A stretch of DNA of 64,000 nt, from the NCBI GenBank assembly GCA_937873495.1, contig CALMXZ010000011.1:124001-188000 (forward strand). The letters are read 5' to 3'. Within the stretch, counting starts at the first letter, position 1. Each line of letters opens with the position of its first letter. The position numbers were made by a program, and so were the translations under genes. The stretch comes from an uncultured Trueperaceae bacterium (GTDB lineage Bacteria; Deinococcota; Deinococci; Deinococcales; Trueperaceae). The notes below the pieces were generated by a model. The model worked only from the letters and a program-made list of their open reading frames with translations, ran no database searches and was not told the DNA's origin. Below, one piece after another: positions 9,303-18,521 of the stretch.

Positions 9303-9331
9303 AGTGTAGTCGCCTGCGCCGACCCGGTCAA
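9303..9331 (-). promoter_or_regulatory. Sigma-70 promoter of the zinc operon
   Basis: Read on the minus strand: -35 TTGACC (9326-9331), a 17-base spacer, and -10 TACACT (9303-9308). The predicted start of transcription is near 9296, directly beside the palindromic operator. This is among the best-matched promoters in the window. Confidence 0.75.
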
Positions 9332-9399
9332 CAGTCGCGGTCGCGGTCGCCGTCCGGCGGGAGGCACCCGGTCGCACGGTCGGCGATCAGCCAAGCGGG

Positions 9400-9405
9400 T
9401 AACAT
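9400..9405 (+). promoter_or_regulatory. Leaderless -10 box for pyrE
   Basis: TAACAT, six bases before ATG 9412, with no ribosome-binding site between. Confidence 0.55.
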
Positions 9406-9411
9406 CGCGCC

Positions 9412-9933
9412 ATGCAGCGCCAAGCCCTAGCCCGCGCCATCACCGACCGCGCCCTCATCCACGGCCAGTTCCTCCTCCGCTCCGGCGCGACGAGCACCGA
9501 GTACTTCGACAAGTACATGTTCGAGTCGGATCCTCAGCTGCTTCGCGCCATCGCCGAGGCCCTCGCGCCACTCGTGCCCACGGGCATCGACGCCCTGGCC
9601 GGGCTCGAGCTCGGCGGGGTGCCGCTGGCGGTCATGCTCTCGCAGGTGACGGGCGTACCGACGTTGTTCGTGCGTAAGAAGGCGAAGGAGTACGGCACCA
9701 TGCGCTTCGCGGAAGGGGGCGAGGTGGCAGGCAAGCGCCTCCTCGTGATCGAGGATGTCGTGACTTCTGGCGGCCAGGTCGTGCTCTCGACCCGCGACCT
9801 GCGCGGCGCCGGCGCCACCGTCGCGGCGGCGCTGTGCGTGATCGACCGCGAGGCCGGCGGCGGAGCCGCGCTGGCCGCCGAGGGCGTGGCGCTCCGAGCG
9901 CTCTTCACGATGAGCGAACTGAAGGCCGCCTGA
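9412..9933 (+). CDS. pyrE: Orotate phosphoribosyltransferase
   Basis: 173-residue PyrE, which joins orotate to PRPP to give OMP in pyrimidine synthesis. The N-terminal SGATSTEYFDKYMFESD replaces the usual K-Y-Y-D substrate region. The catalytic/PRPP motif LLVIEDVVTSGGQV lies near residue 110 and the KKAKEYGT flexible-loop lysines near 88. The shortened length (E. coli PyrE is 213) is typical of Thermus/Deinococcus-like forms. The start ATG lies six bases after a TAACAT box, as for a leaderless mRNA. It is followed 18 bp later by a HIT-family gene. No other pyr genes are nearby. Confidence 0.92.
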   Translation: MQRQALARAITDRALIHGQFLLRSGATSTEYFDKYMFESDPQLLRAIAEALAPLVPTGIDALAGLELGGVPLAVMLSQVTGVPTLFVRKKAKEYGTMRFAEGGEVAGKRLLVIEDVVTSGGQVVLSTRDLRGAGATVAAALCVIDREAGGGAALAAEGVALRALFTMSELKAA

Positions 9934-9951
9934 GGGCGCGTACACTTGGTC

Positions 9952-10314
9952 ATGACCAAGGACACGCTCTTCGCCAAGATCGTGCGCCGCGAGATCCCGG
10001 CTGACATCGTCTACCAGGACGACCTCGTCACCGCGTTCCGCGACATCCACCCGCAGGCACCGGTACACGTGCTCATCGTGCCGAACGCCGTCATCCCGAC
10101 GGCGGCGGACGTCGAGGCCGAGCACGAGGCGGCCCTGGGCCGCATGTTCTCGGTGGCTCGCAAGGTGGCCGAGCAAGAAGGCTTGGAGCAGGGCTACCGG
10201 CTGATCGTCAACTGCAAGGACCACGGCCACCAGGAGGTCTACCACCTGCACATGCACCTGCTTGGCGGCAGGGCGCTCGGCCCCATGCTCGATCACTCGT
10301 ACGAGCGGGGCTGA
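9952..10314 (+). CDS. HIT-family nucleotide hydrolase (HinT-like)
   Basis: 120-residue histidine-triad protein that hydrolyses adenosine phosphoramidates or related AMP conjugates. The catalytic triad motif HLHMHLLGG sits near the C-terminus, with the HinT-like opening [20 protein letters not shown] and the central [12 protein letters not shown]. The start is ATG 9952; a TACACT box (9941-9946) ends five bases before it, so it may have its own leaderless promoter in addition to read-through from pyrE. Confidence 0.93.
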   Translation: MTKDTLFAKIVRREIPADIVYQDDLVTAFRDIHPQAPVHVLIVPNAVIPTAADVEAEHEAALGRMFSVARKVAEQEGLEQGYRLIVNCKDHGHQEVYHLHMHLLGGRALGPMLDHSYERG

Positions 10315-10386
10315 CCGAGGCGCGCCTTCAGGCGGCCGGCCAAGCGAACAGGCGACCAGCCGGCGCAGGGCCGGGCGCCCAGGGGT

Positions 10387-10392
10387 TAGCCT
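10387..10392 (+). promoter_or_regulatory. Leaderless -10 box for the aldo/keto reductase
   Basis: TAGCCT, six bases before ATG 10399; no Shine-Dalgarno sequence between them. Confidence 0.5.
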
Positions 10393-10398
10393 TACGCC

Positions 10399-11355
<957 letters not shown>

Positions 11356-11374
11356 CGGACCGGCCGGCGAGCCC

Positions 11375-12862
11375 ATGAAGCTCTACCGCGCGGCCGAGAT
11401 GCGAGAGGCCGACGAGCGCGCGGTGGCCGCCGGCGTCGCGAGCGAGACCCTCATGGAGAACGCCGGCGCGGCGGTCGCCCGTGCGCTGCTGCGCCGCTAC
11501 CCCGGCACGCGCAGGGCCGTTGTCCTGTGCGGCAAGGGCAACAACGGCGGCGACGGCTACGTCTGCGCCCGCAGGCTCCTGGCGTCGGGTCTCGAGGTCG
11601 AGGTCCTCGAGCTGAGCCCCGAGCCGAACGGCGCGGACGCCGCCCGCGCCCGCGCCGCCCTAGTGGCGGCCGGAGGTGCGCCCGGCCGCCTGACGGGCGT
11701 CGAAGACGTGCGCTCACTGGTCGCCGAGAGCACGGTGATCGTCGATGCCCTGCTCGGCAGCGGTCTCGATCGACCCGCGGCCGGCCGGCTCGGCGACCTA
11801 TTGAGCGCACTGGCCGGGCTCGGCGCGCCCGTCGTGGCCATCGACGTCCCCAGCGGCCTGACCACCGACGCGCCGCGGGTGGTCGGGCCTCACGTCACGG
11901 CAGACATGACCGTCGAGCTGGCCGGGCGCAAAGTGGCGGGCGCGTTCCTACCGACGAGCAGGCACTACGGCGCGCGCGTCCTCGCGCCCATCGGTATCCC
12001 GGGCGCCGTCCTGGCCGCGGTCGGCGCCGTCACCCTCCTGGATGCCGACGCCGTGAGGGCGTGGCTGCCCACGCGGCCGCGCTCCGCTCACAAGTACACC
12101 GCCGGCACCGTCACCGTGGTGGCCGGGTCAGGGCGCTACTCGGGAGCAGCCGAGCTGGCGTGCCGCGGCGCCTGGCGCGCCGGCGCCGGGCTCGTCACCC
12201 TCGTCGGTCCGGAGCGCCACCCGTCGGCCTGGCCGGAGACCATCTTCGAGCAGGCCCAGGCCGACACCGCCGCCTCGCTGATCGAGCCGAAGCGGGCTGC
12301 CGCCCTCGTCATCGGACCGGGTCTCGCCGAGGAGTTCCTCCCCCTCCTGCCCGAGCTCCTGGGGCTGGCCCCCGGCCCGGTCGTGCTGGACGCCGCCGCC
12401 CTCGGGGCGCTGGCCGGCGGGGCGCTCGCCGGCGCGGCCCTCCAGCCGCCCGCCGCCGTCCTGACGCCGCACGCCGGCGAGGCGGCCGCCCTCCTCGGCA
12501 CGACCACGGCGGCCGTCGCAGACGACCCGCTGGCGGCCGCCAACGACCTGGCCACGCGCCACGGCACCATGGTCGTCCTGAAGGGCGCCACCACCGCGAT
12601 CGCGGCGCCCGACGGTCGGCTCGCCGTCTCCGAACGAGGCCACCCCGGGATGGCGGCGGGCGGGACAGGCGACGTGCTGGCCGGGGTCGTGGGGGCCGTG
12701 CTCGCGCCGGCCGGCGGGTGCGAGGAGGCGTTCGAGCGCGCGTGCGTGGCCGTCTGGCTGCATGGGGTCGCCGGCGAGATCGCGGCGCGGCGCTTCGGCG
12801 TCGGCCTGGTGGCGAGCGACGTGGCGGCCGCCCTGCCCGACGCCCTCAACGAGCTGGGCTAG
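11375..12862 (+). CDS. nnr: Bifunctional NAD(P)HX epimerase / ADP-dependent NAD(P)HX dehydratase
   Basis: 495-residue repair enzyme that restores hydrated NADH and NADPH. The N-terminal half (~1-205, YjeF_N) epimerises R- and S-NAD(P)HX: GKGNNGGDGYVCARRL and the AIDVPSGLTTD region. The C-terminal half (~225-495, ribokinase-like YjeF_C) dehydrates S-NAD(P)HX: TVTVVAGSGRYSGAAELACRGAWRAGAGLVT, with catalytic Asp in GTGDVLAGVVGA. Length and domain order match the fused E. coli YjeF. The start is ATG 11375 (MKLYRAAEMREADERAV), 19 bp after the aldo/keto reductase. Confidence 0.95.
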   Translation: MKLYRAAEMREADERAVAAGVASETLMENAGAAVARALLRRYPGTRRAVVLCGKGNNGGDGYVCARRLLASGLEVEVLELSPEPNGADAARARAALVAAGGAPGRLTGVEDVRSLVAESTVIVDALLGSGLDRPAAGRLGDLLSALAGLGAPVVAIDVPSGLTTDAPRVVGPHVTADMTVELAGRKVAGAFLPTSRHYGARVLAPIGIPGAVLAAVGAVTLLDADAVRAWLPTRPRSAHKYTAGTVTVVAGSGRYSGAAELACRGAWRAGAGLVTLVGPERHPSAWPETIFEQAQADTAASLIEPKRAAALVIGPGLAEEFLPLLPELLGLAPGPVVLDAAALGALAGGALAGAALQPPAAVLTPHAGEAAALLGTTTAAVADDPLAAANDLATRHGTMVVLKGATTAIAAPDGRLAVSERGHPGMAAGGTGDVLAGVVGAVLAPAGGCEEAFERACVAVWLHGVAGEIAARRFGVGLVASDVAAALPDALNELG

Positions 12863-12916
12863 CCCGACAGCGGCGCAGGCGCGCCGCACCGGACGCCTTC
12901 CGGTCGCGTCAGGTGG

Positions 12917-12922
12917 TAGCGT
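12917..12922 (+). promoter_or_regulatory. Leaderless -10 box for thrB
   Basis: TAGCGT, seven bases before ATG 12930. Confidence 0.45.
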
Positions 12923-12929
12923 TCCCCAC

Positions 12930-13829
12930 ATGTTCCGCGCGCGCGTCCCGGCCAGCAGCGCCAACCTCGGGCCGGGTTTCGACACCCTCGGCCTGGCGCT
13001 CGACCTCCAGCTAACGGTCACGCTCGAACCTTCCGAGACCGACGTCTTCGTGTACCGCGGTCGGGGCAGCGGCGAAAGCGGCAGCGTCCCCAGCACCCCG
13101 GACAACCTCATCCACCGCGGCTTCCACGCCGTCCACGAGCACCTGGGCCTGGCAGCTCCGCCCGTCACCATCACGGCAGACAACCCGATACCGCTGGCGC
13201 GCGGGCTCGGCTCCTCCTCGGCGGCCCTGGTCGCGGGCGCCGCCCTGGCCGACGCCATGACTGGCGGTGGCCTCGGCAGGAACGGCGTGTTCGACCTCAC
13301 GGCCGCGCTCGAGGGCCACCCTGACAACGTTGGGCCGTGCGTGTTCGGGGGCTTCACCGTCGCCGCGGTCGGTTCCGATGGCAACTTCATGGCCGCGACG
13401 CTCGACGTGCCGGCCGAGTGGCGGCTCCTCTTCGGGGTGCCGCCGTTCGAACTGGCCACCGCCGAGGCGCGCTCGGCGCTCCCGGACGAGTACAGCCGGC
13501 GCGCCGCCGTCCTCACCGCCTCTCGTTCGGCCCTCTGGGTCGCCGCCGTCGCCCAGGCGCGCGCCGAGCTCCTGCGGGCGGCCTCGCTCGACGTCCTCCA
13601 TCAGCCGTACCGCGCCCATCTCGTGCCGGGCTTCGCCACGGCCTTGGCCGACCTCGCCTCGGCCGGCGCCTACGCGGCCTTCCTGTCCGGGGCGGGGCCG
13701 ACGGTCGGCGCCGTCACCGACGCGAGCGGCGCCGCCGCCTGCAAGCTGGCGCTCGAGCGCTTCGTCGGCGAGGGCGGCGAGGTGTTGGAACTGACGACGG
13801 CAGGCGGCTACACGGTGGAGCGCTACTGA
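12930..13829 (+). CDS. thrB: Homoserine kinase
   Basis: 299-residue GHMP kinase that phosphorylates homoserine on the way to threonine. It opens with VPASSANLGPGFDTLGLALDL (GHMP motif 1), has the ATP-binding PLARGLGSSSAALVAGA near residue 90, and ends with the motif-3 AAFLSGAGPTVGAV. The expected length is ~300. The open frame continues upstream into nnr, but homology and the ATG at 12930 fix the start. Neither thrA nor thrC is near; instead tsaD starts two bases after its stop, suggesting cotranscription. Confidence 0.94.
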   Translation: MFRARVPASSANLGPGFDTLGLALDLQLTVTLEPSETDVFVYRGRGSGESGSVPSTPDNLIHRGFHAVHEHLGLAAPPVTITADNPIPLARGLGSSSAALVAGAALADAMTGGGLGRNGVFDLTAALEGHPDNVGPCVFGGFTVAAVGSDGNFMAATLDVPAEWRLLFGVPPFELATAEARSALPDEYSRRAAVLTASRSALWVAAVAQARAELLRAASLDVLHQPYRAHLVPGFATALADLASAGAYAAFLSGAGPTVGAVTDASGAAACKLALERFVGEGGEVLELTTAGGYTVERY

Positions 13830-13831
13830 GC

Positions 13832-14872
13832 GTGGGGGCGTCGGGCACTACACGCAGTGCGCGCGGGTCGGGCGACTTGTCGCCCGACCCGGCACTCGTC
13901 CTGGGCATCGACACCTCGTGCGACGACACCGGCGTCGGGATCGCCCTCGGGGGGAAGGTCCTCGCCAACGTTGTCGAATCGCAGACGGCGCTGCACGCGC
14001 GCTTCGGTGGGGTGATGCCGGAGCTCGCGAGCCGCGAGCACCTCGAGGTCATCGACGACGTGCTGAGCCGGGCGCTGGCACAGGCCGGCGTTGGCCTCCA
14101 GGACCTCGATGCGGTCGCCGCCACGCGCGGCCCGGGGCTGGTCGGCGCCCTCCTGGTCGGGCTCAGCTACGGCAAGGCCCTCGCCTGGGGTCTGGGCTTG
14201 CCGTTCGTGCCCGTCCACCACCTCGAGGGGCACCTCGCGGCCGCGGGCGCGGACCCGCCCTTCGTTGCCCTGCTCGCCTCCGGAGGGCACACGGCACTCT
14301 TCGCCGTGCCCGACTGGGGCGCCGTGACGGAGCTGGGCCGCAGCCGCGACGACGCCGCCGGCGAGGCGTTCGACAAGGTGGCGCGCCTCCTTGGCCTCGG
14401 CTACCCTGGCGGTGCCGCCCTGGCGCGGCTGGCGGCCGCCGGCGACGACACGGCCGTCGCCCTCCCCTTCCCGATGCAGGGCGACAAGGGCCTGGAGTTC
14501 TCCTTCAGCGGCCTGAAGACCGCCGTTGCGCTCCTCCTGGAGCGGGACCCCGGTGTGAGACCGGCCGACGTGGCCGCCTCCTTCGAGCGCGTGGTGGTCG
14601 GGTCGCTGGTGAGCGTGACGCTGCGGGCGCTGGCGCGCACGGGGCTCGCGCGCCTGGTGGTGGCCGGCGGCGTGGCGGCCAACGTCAGGCTGCGCCGCGA
14701 GTTCGCGGCGGCCGGCGTAGACGTCTCGTTCCCGCCACCCGCGCTGGCGACGGACAACGGCGCGATGATCGCGTTGGCGGGCGCCATGCGGCTGGCTTCC
14801 GGCCGCGTGCCCGAGCACCCGTTACGGGCGGACGCCGAGCCGTACCTACCGCTGACGGGGGCCGCTCGGTAG
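13832..14872 (+). CDS. tsaD: tRNA N6-adenosine threonylcarbamoyltransferase
   Basis: 346-residue TsaD (Kae1/YgjD), which transfers threonylcarbamoyl from TC-AMP to A37 of ANN-decoding tRNAs with TsaB and TsaE. Core motifs: LVLGIDTSCDDTGVGI, metal-binding HHLEGH, LLASGGHT, GEAFDKVARLLGLGYPGG, FSFSGLKTAV, VVAGGVAANVRLR, TDNGAMIA. Using the GTG at 13832 gives ~24 extra residues before the usual start. This stretch encodes a perfect 13-bp inverted repeat (13864-13891), so translation may instead begin at a later alternative codon. No tsaB or tsaE in the window. Confidence 0.94.
   Translation: MGASGTTRSARGSGDLSPDPALVLGIDTSCDDTGVGIALGGKVLANVVESQTALHARFGGVMPELASREHLEVIDDVLSRALAQAGVGLQDLDAVAATRGPGLVGALLVGLSYGKALAWGLGLPFVPVHHLEGHLAAAGADPPFVALLASGGHTALFAVPDWGAVTELGRSRDDAAGEAFDKVARLLGLGYPGGAALARLAAAGDDTAVALPFPMQGDKGLEFSFSGLKTAVALLLERDPGVRPADVAASFERVVVGSLVSVTLRALARTGLARLVVAGGVAANVRLRREFAAAGVDVSFPPPALATDNGAMIALAGAMRLASGRVPEHPLRADAEPYLPLTGAAR
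13864..13891 (+). repeat. Perfect 13-bp inverted repeat at the 5' end of tsaD
   Basis: Two 13-base arms (each containing GGGTCGGGCGAC or its complement) are separated by only TT. They lie between the thrB stop and the first conserved TsaD residues. No T-run follows, so it is not a standard terminator. It could be a processing or translation-control hairpin between two cotranscribed genes. Confidence 0.6.
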
Positions 14873-14892
14873 CCGCTCGGTACCCTGGCTCC

Positions 14893-15453
14893 TCAGCGCA
14901 CGCTCCCCCAGAGCCCAGCCAAGTACATCTCCTGCGTGACGATGCCGCGGACCTCCGAGCCGGCCACGATCACGGCCAGCTGCTCGTGGGCCAGCACGCG
15001 CCTCAGATCGGTGACGGCCATGTCCTCCTCGACCTTGACGAGCTCCTCCCACGAGGTGATGCGGTCGTGGTGCAGGCCGGTGATGCCGATGGGAACGCCG
15101 CCTTCCTGCACGATCACGATGCGGTTCTCGAGCATAGAACTCGGCACCTGCGCCGCGTCGACGACGGGCACCTTGGCGGCCGAGCGCCCGGTGGTGGGCG
15201 GGACGCTGAGGCCGAAGCTGAGGAGCGTCGGGCTGGGCAGGCGCAGGGCGCTGCGCACGTAGATGAGCGCGCCGGAGTAGGCGAGGACGAACACCAGGCC
15301 CTCGACGATGCCGGCGAGGTTGAAGTCCGAGTAGCCGAGGCGACCGACGCGCCCCAGGGCCCAATGGACGAGGAGGGCGAGCAGCAGCGCGAACGCGACT
15401 GCCGAGGACGCCCCGAGGAGGGCGGCGATGCGGAGCTGGGCTGGTCGTCTCAA
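14893..15453 (-). CDS. Membrane-anchored CBS-like domain protein
   Basis: 186-residue protein of unknown function. Two hydrophobic segments (~residues 8-32 and 47-66, FALLLALLVHWAL and GLVFVLAYSGALIYV) place the N-terminus in the membrane. The C-terminal half resembles the CBS/regulatory part of bacterial membrane proteases: KVPVVDAAQVPSSMLENRIVIVQEGGVPIGITGLHHDRITSWEEL, then AVIVAGSEVRGIVTQEMYLAGLWG. This suggests a ligand-binding or sensing cytoplasmic module. It follows the nucleotidyltransferase gene by 16 bp on the same strand, so the two are probably cotranscribed. It converges on tsaD. The domain call is from sequence pattern only. Confidence 0.65.
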   Translation of the reverse strand: MRRPAQLRIAALLGASSAVAFALLLALLVHWALGRVGRLGYSDFNLAGIVEGLVFVLAYSGALIYVRSALRLPSPTLLSFGLSVPPTTGRSAAKVPVVDAAQVPSSMLENRIVIVQEGGVPIGITGLHHDRITSWEELVKVEEDMAVTDLRRVLAHEQLAVIVAGSEVRGIVTQEMYLAGLWGSVR

Positions 15454-15469
15454 GGGTCTCTCCCGATGG

Positions 15470-16294
15470 CTAGGTCCGCCGCGCCAGGTCCGCCGGCGCG
15501 GCGCGGTGAGGCAGGTCCGCGGTGAGGGTGCCCGGCAACTGCTCCAGGCGGTCGACGTCGGCGGCGAGGCAGGCGTCGTGGCTGACGAGCGCCCTGGCAG
15601 GCGCGCCGAGGAGTCGGCTGACGCGGCGTTCGAGCTGCGGCACCGAGGCTCGGCCGAGCACCAGCTTGACGAGGGTGCCGAGGCCGACGAGGCGCGCGAG
15701 GGCCAGGGGGTTCTTGCGGTTGCGGTACGCCCGCTCCATGAGGGGCAGGAGGGCAGGCACGGCGTCGGCGCTGAGCAGCACCAGGTTGCCGCCCGTGAAG
15801 CGCCCGTCGGCCAAGGCGGCGTAGGTGCGGTCCTGCAGAGGGAACTGCGCTCGCGCGTCGGCCTCGGTGACGATCGGGTAGACGAGGCGCGCCGGCGCGC
15901 CGTCCTGACCGGTGAGGGTCTTGGCGGCGGCCACGAAGCGCTCGACGGCGGCCCCGGTGAGCCACGGGACGTCCGCCGTGACGATGAGGAGCCACCGCGG
16001 GTCGCCCGCCTGGGCGAGCGCGGCTCCGGCGCCGAGCGCCAGCGAGTCGACGAGCCGCTCGCCGGCCGGCACCCGCACGTCGTAGAGGCCGGCGAAGCTC
16101 CCCTGTGGGTCGCCGACGTAGACCGTCCTGCCTACGCTGTCGGCCGCGCGCAGCGCCGCGAGGACGTACTCCCCCAGCGGCACGCCGCCGAGGGGCACGT
16201 GCGCCTTCGACTCGACGCCGACAGCGCGCGCCAAGCGGTCGCGGTGCCCGCCGCCGGCGAGGACGACGGCGACGAGCGTGTTCGCGTCACGCAT
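15470..16294 (-). CDS. Nucleotidyltransferase-family protein (MobA-like NTP transferase fold)
   Basis: 274-residue protein with the NTP_transf_3 opening LVAVVLAGGGHRDRLARAVGVESKAHVPLGG (a relaxed LAGGxxxR loop with the conserved Lys), and a metal-site-like TADVPWLTGAAVERFV near residue 105. This fold transfers nucleotidyl groups to sugars, cofactors or lipids. The C-terminal half (RNRKNPLALARLVGLGTLVKLVLGR...VSHDACLAADVDRLEQL) resembles that of NTP transferases of unknown substrate in Deinococcota, and the substrate is not predictable. The start is ATG 16294, with TACAAT eight bases upstream as a likely -10 box. Confidence 0.8.
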   Translation of the reverse strand: MRDANTLVAVVLAGGGHRDRLARAVGVESKAHVPLGGVPLGEYVLAALRAADSVGRTVYVGDPQGSFAGLYDVRVPAGERLVDSLALGAGAALAQAGDPRWLLIVTADVPWLTGAAVERFVAAAKTLTGQDGAPARLVYPIVTEADARAQFPLQDRTYAALADGRFTGGNLVLLSADAVPALLPLMERAYRNRKNPLALARLVGLGTLVKLVLGRASVPQLERRVSRLLGAPARALVSHDACLAADVDRLEQLPGTLTADLPHRAAPADLARRT

Positions 16295-16346
16295 ATGCGC
16301 GGATTGTAACGCGGCCGTACCCGCGGCGCCGGCGCCGCGACGAGAA

Positions 16347-16376
16347 CGCCCCGCCGCGTGGTTACGCGGCGGGGCG
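16347..16376 (-). terminator. GC hairpin downstream of the PEGA gene
   Basis: Perfect 12-bp stem (CGCCCCGCCGCG and its complement) with a TGGTTA loop, 32 bases beyond the stop of the PEGA gene. On the minus strand it is followed by GTTCTCG rather than a clean T-run, so it is a moderate intrinsic terminator. Confidence 0.7.
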
Positions 16377-16408
16377 AGGTGGTGCCGACTCTCTGCGGGG
16401 GCGGGCGC

Positions 16409-17638
16409 TTAGAAGCGCGACTGGCGGACGCTCAGCTCGGTGTCGCGGCCGGCGCTGACGTCGAAGGTCGTGACGTAGGTCGCGTAGCCGGGGGCGACGA
16501 GGACGAGTTCGTGCCTGCCGGGGGCCACGTCGTTGACCTGCAGGCGGCCGGAGCCGTTCGGCAGGGTGCCGACCTGGCGGCCGTCGATGAACACGAGGGC
16601 GCCGCCGATGTTGCCGCGCACGATCACGGACGAGGTCAGTGCCGCGAGGCTGGCGTTGACCGTGCGATCCTCGCCACGCCGGACCGTGAACTGCACGTTC
16701 GTCGACTGGAAGCCGTCGCGCTCGAAGCGCGCCGTGTACGTGCCAGGCTCGAAGCGGAGCTGGCCGGTGGGCGTGGTGCCTACGTAGCGGCCGTCGACGT
16801 ACACGTCGGCGTTGTTGGGCGAGCTCGTGAAGGAGATCGTGCCGGAACGCTGGGCCTGCTGAAGCTGGGCGCTCACGGACTTCGTCTCGCCGCCGCGCAG
16901 GGTGAAGGACTCGGTGTACGGCTCGTAGCCGTCGTACTCCACCCGCACGTCGTGGCGGCCGGCGAGCGCGCCGAAGCGCATCGGGGTGTAGCCGACGAAC
17001 GAGCCATCGACGTAGACGGACGCCCTGCTCGGGCTGGAGCGGAACTCGATGGTGCCGTACTCGGCCTGCGCCGGGCGATCGCCGACGTAGTACAGGGCCG
17101 TGTCGGTGACCCAGTCCTGCTGCGGGATCGGCCGGACGACGATGGCGAAGCTCTGGACGAAGCCCTGCTCGCCGATGCTGCTCTGGGCGAAGATGTCGTT
17201 CTCGCGCTGGAAGCGTGCGAGGGTCGACGTGTCGAGGCGCGTCTTGCTCGCCACGGCGATGACCTTGGACAGGCCTCGCGGCGCGGCGATGTTGAAGACG
17301 TAGCGCGCGCTGGCGGGCGGCAGCGTGCGGGTCTCGCCGGCGGCGAGGTAGTTGTTGTCGTCGTAGCGGTTCGGGAAGATCTGGGTAACGTCGCCGTTCG
17401 GACGGACGTCGAAGATGTAGACCCAGGCGCCCTGGTCGACCCGGGCGCTGATCCGCACCTCCTCCCCGATCTGGTAGACGGGGCTGGCGTCGCCGGTGGT
17501 GTCGCGGTCCAGCCAGACTTGAACGCCGAAGCTGGGAAGCGGGTTGACGACGATGGCTTGCGGGCTCACGACGATGCCTTGCGCGAGCACGATCGGTGCG
17601 AGGATGAGTAGCAGGATGGCTCCGAAGAGTCTCTTCAT
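16409..17638 (-). CDS. Secreted DUF4384 + triple PEGA-domain envelope protein
   Basis: 409-residue exported protein. A signal peptide (MKRLFGAILLLILAPIVLAQ) is followed by a DUF4384-like region (~30-185: VYQIGEEVRISARVDQGAWVYIFDVRPNGDVTQIFPN). Three PEGA repeats follow near 205-270, 275-340 and 345-409: EFRSSPSRASVYVDGSFVGYTP, FTSSPNNADVYVDGRYVGTTP and a diverged RGNIGGALVFIDGRQVGTLP. PEGA modules are small beta domains of surface proteins, thought to bind other envelope proteins or wall polymers. DUF4384 is usually found with envelope or S-layer-linked proteins. A good ribosome site (AAGGGGGCAGG) precedes ATG 17638. No enzymatic motif is seen. Confidence 0.88.
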   Translation of the reverse strand: MKRLFGAILLLILAPIVLAQGIVVSPQAIVVNPLPSFGVQVWLDRDTTGDASPVYQIGEEVRISARVDQGAWVYIFDVRPNGDVTQIFPNRYDDNNYLAAGETRTLPPASARYVFNIAAPRGLSKVIAVASKTRLDTSTLARFQRENDIFAQSSIGEQGFVQSFAIVVRPIPQQDWVTDTALYYVGDRPAQAEYGTIEFRSSPSRASVYVDGSFVGYTPMRFGALAGRHDVRVEYDGYEPYTESFTLRGGETKSVSAQLQQAQRSGTISFTSSPNNADVYVDGRYVGTTPTGQLRFEPGTYTARFERDGFQSTNVQFTVRRGEDRTVNASLAALTSSVIVRGNIGGALVFIDGRQVGTLPNGSGRLQVNDVAPGRHELVLVAPGYATYVTTFDVSAGRDTELSVRQSRF

Positions 17639-17736
17639 GACCTGCCCCCTTTCAGGCGAAAGAGTAGCACCGGGGTTATCACCGGCATGATGGGCAGCTT
17701 AAAGCGGCCTTCATGGAGCGCCAGGTGTGAGACGGA

Positions 17737-17742
17737 TAACAT
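17737..17742 (+). promoter_or_regulatory. Leaderless -10 box for the LolA-like gene
   Basis: TAACAT, six bases before ATG 17749. Confidence 0.5.
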
Positions 17743-17748
17743 TCGGCC

Positions 17749-18495
17749 ATGCACAAGCAGACGAGCCCCCACCTCGCGCCACGTACCAGACGCAGCTTCT
17801 CCCCCGTCATCGGCGCCCTGGCCCTATGCGCCGCGCTGATCGCGCCGTCCGCCGCCGCCCAGGCCCTCGACGTCGATACCGTGCTGGACAACGTCACGAC
17901 CGCCGCGCGTGACTTGCGGGACGCCACCTTCTTGCTGGAGGGCAAGCTCGTGGACACGGACGGCACGACGATCGCGCTTGAGATCGAGATCCAGGTGGTG
18001 CCGCCTGATGGCCTGGCGAGCGCCTACATCATCCAGCCGGACGCGCTCGCGGACAACGAGATCGTCCTCGACGGCCCCGCCGTGTACAACTACACGTTCC
18101 TCACGAACCAGGTGATGGTGTTCGACGCCGACGACCCGGATGCCCTCGGCGGACTCCTGCCCAAGGGCGAGGACGGCGCCAGCGCCGAGATCTCCTTCGA
18201 CCTCGGCGCGATCTTCGCCGGCTACGTCGCCACTATCGCGGGCGTCGAGCAGGGGCCGGACGGCGACGTCTACGTCATCGAGTTCAAGAACAAGGACCCG
18301 GAGGCGCTCATCCTCGACGTGGTCGCTCGCGTCTCGGCGGCGGACTGGCTCCCGCGCCAGCTCGTCTTCATGGAGGCGGACGGGCGCGTCATGGCGGAGC
18401 TGAACGCGACCGACCTCGTGATCGATCAGGGCCTCGACCCGGCCGAGGTGCGGCGCCTGCCCGACGACGCGGAGATCATCGACAACCGGCGCTGA
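17749..18495 (+). CDS. Secreted LolA/RseB-like outer-membrane lipoprotein-sorting protein
   Basis: 248-residue protein with a signal peptide (VIGALALCAALIAPSAAAQA) and a mature domain resembling the half-barrel LolA/RseB/LppX fold: VLDNVTTAARDLRDATFLLEGKLVDTDGTTIALEIEIQVVPPDG, VYNYTFLTNQVMVFDADDP, WLPRQLVFMEADGRVMAELNATDL. LolA-fold proteins carry lipoproteins or bind acylated ligands in the periplasm; in Deinococcota the substrate is not established. Its own TAACAT box lies six bases before the ATG. A strong shared terminator separates it from fumC. Confidence 0.75.
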   Translation: MHKQTSPHLAPRTRRSFSPVIGALALCAALIAPSAAAQALDVDTVLDNVTTAARDLRDATFLLEGKLVDTDGTTIALEIEIQVVPPDGLASAYIIQPDALADNEIVLDGPAVYNYTFLTNQVMVFDADDPDALGGLLPKGEDGASAEISFDLGAIFAGYVATIAGVEQGPDGDVYVIEFKNKDPEALILDVVARVSAADWLPRQLVFMEADGRVMAELNATDLVIDQGLDPAEVRRLPDDAEIIDNRR

Positions 18496-18521
18496 CGGCA
18501 CGTCGACCGGGACCGCAACGG

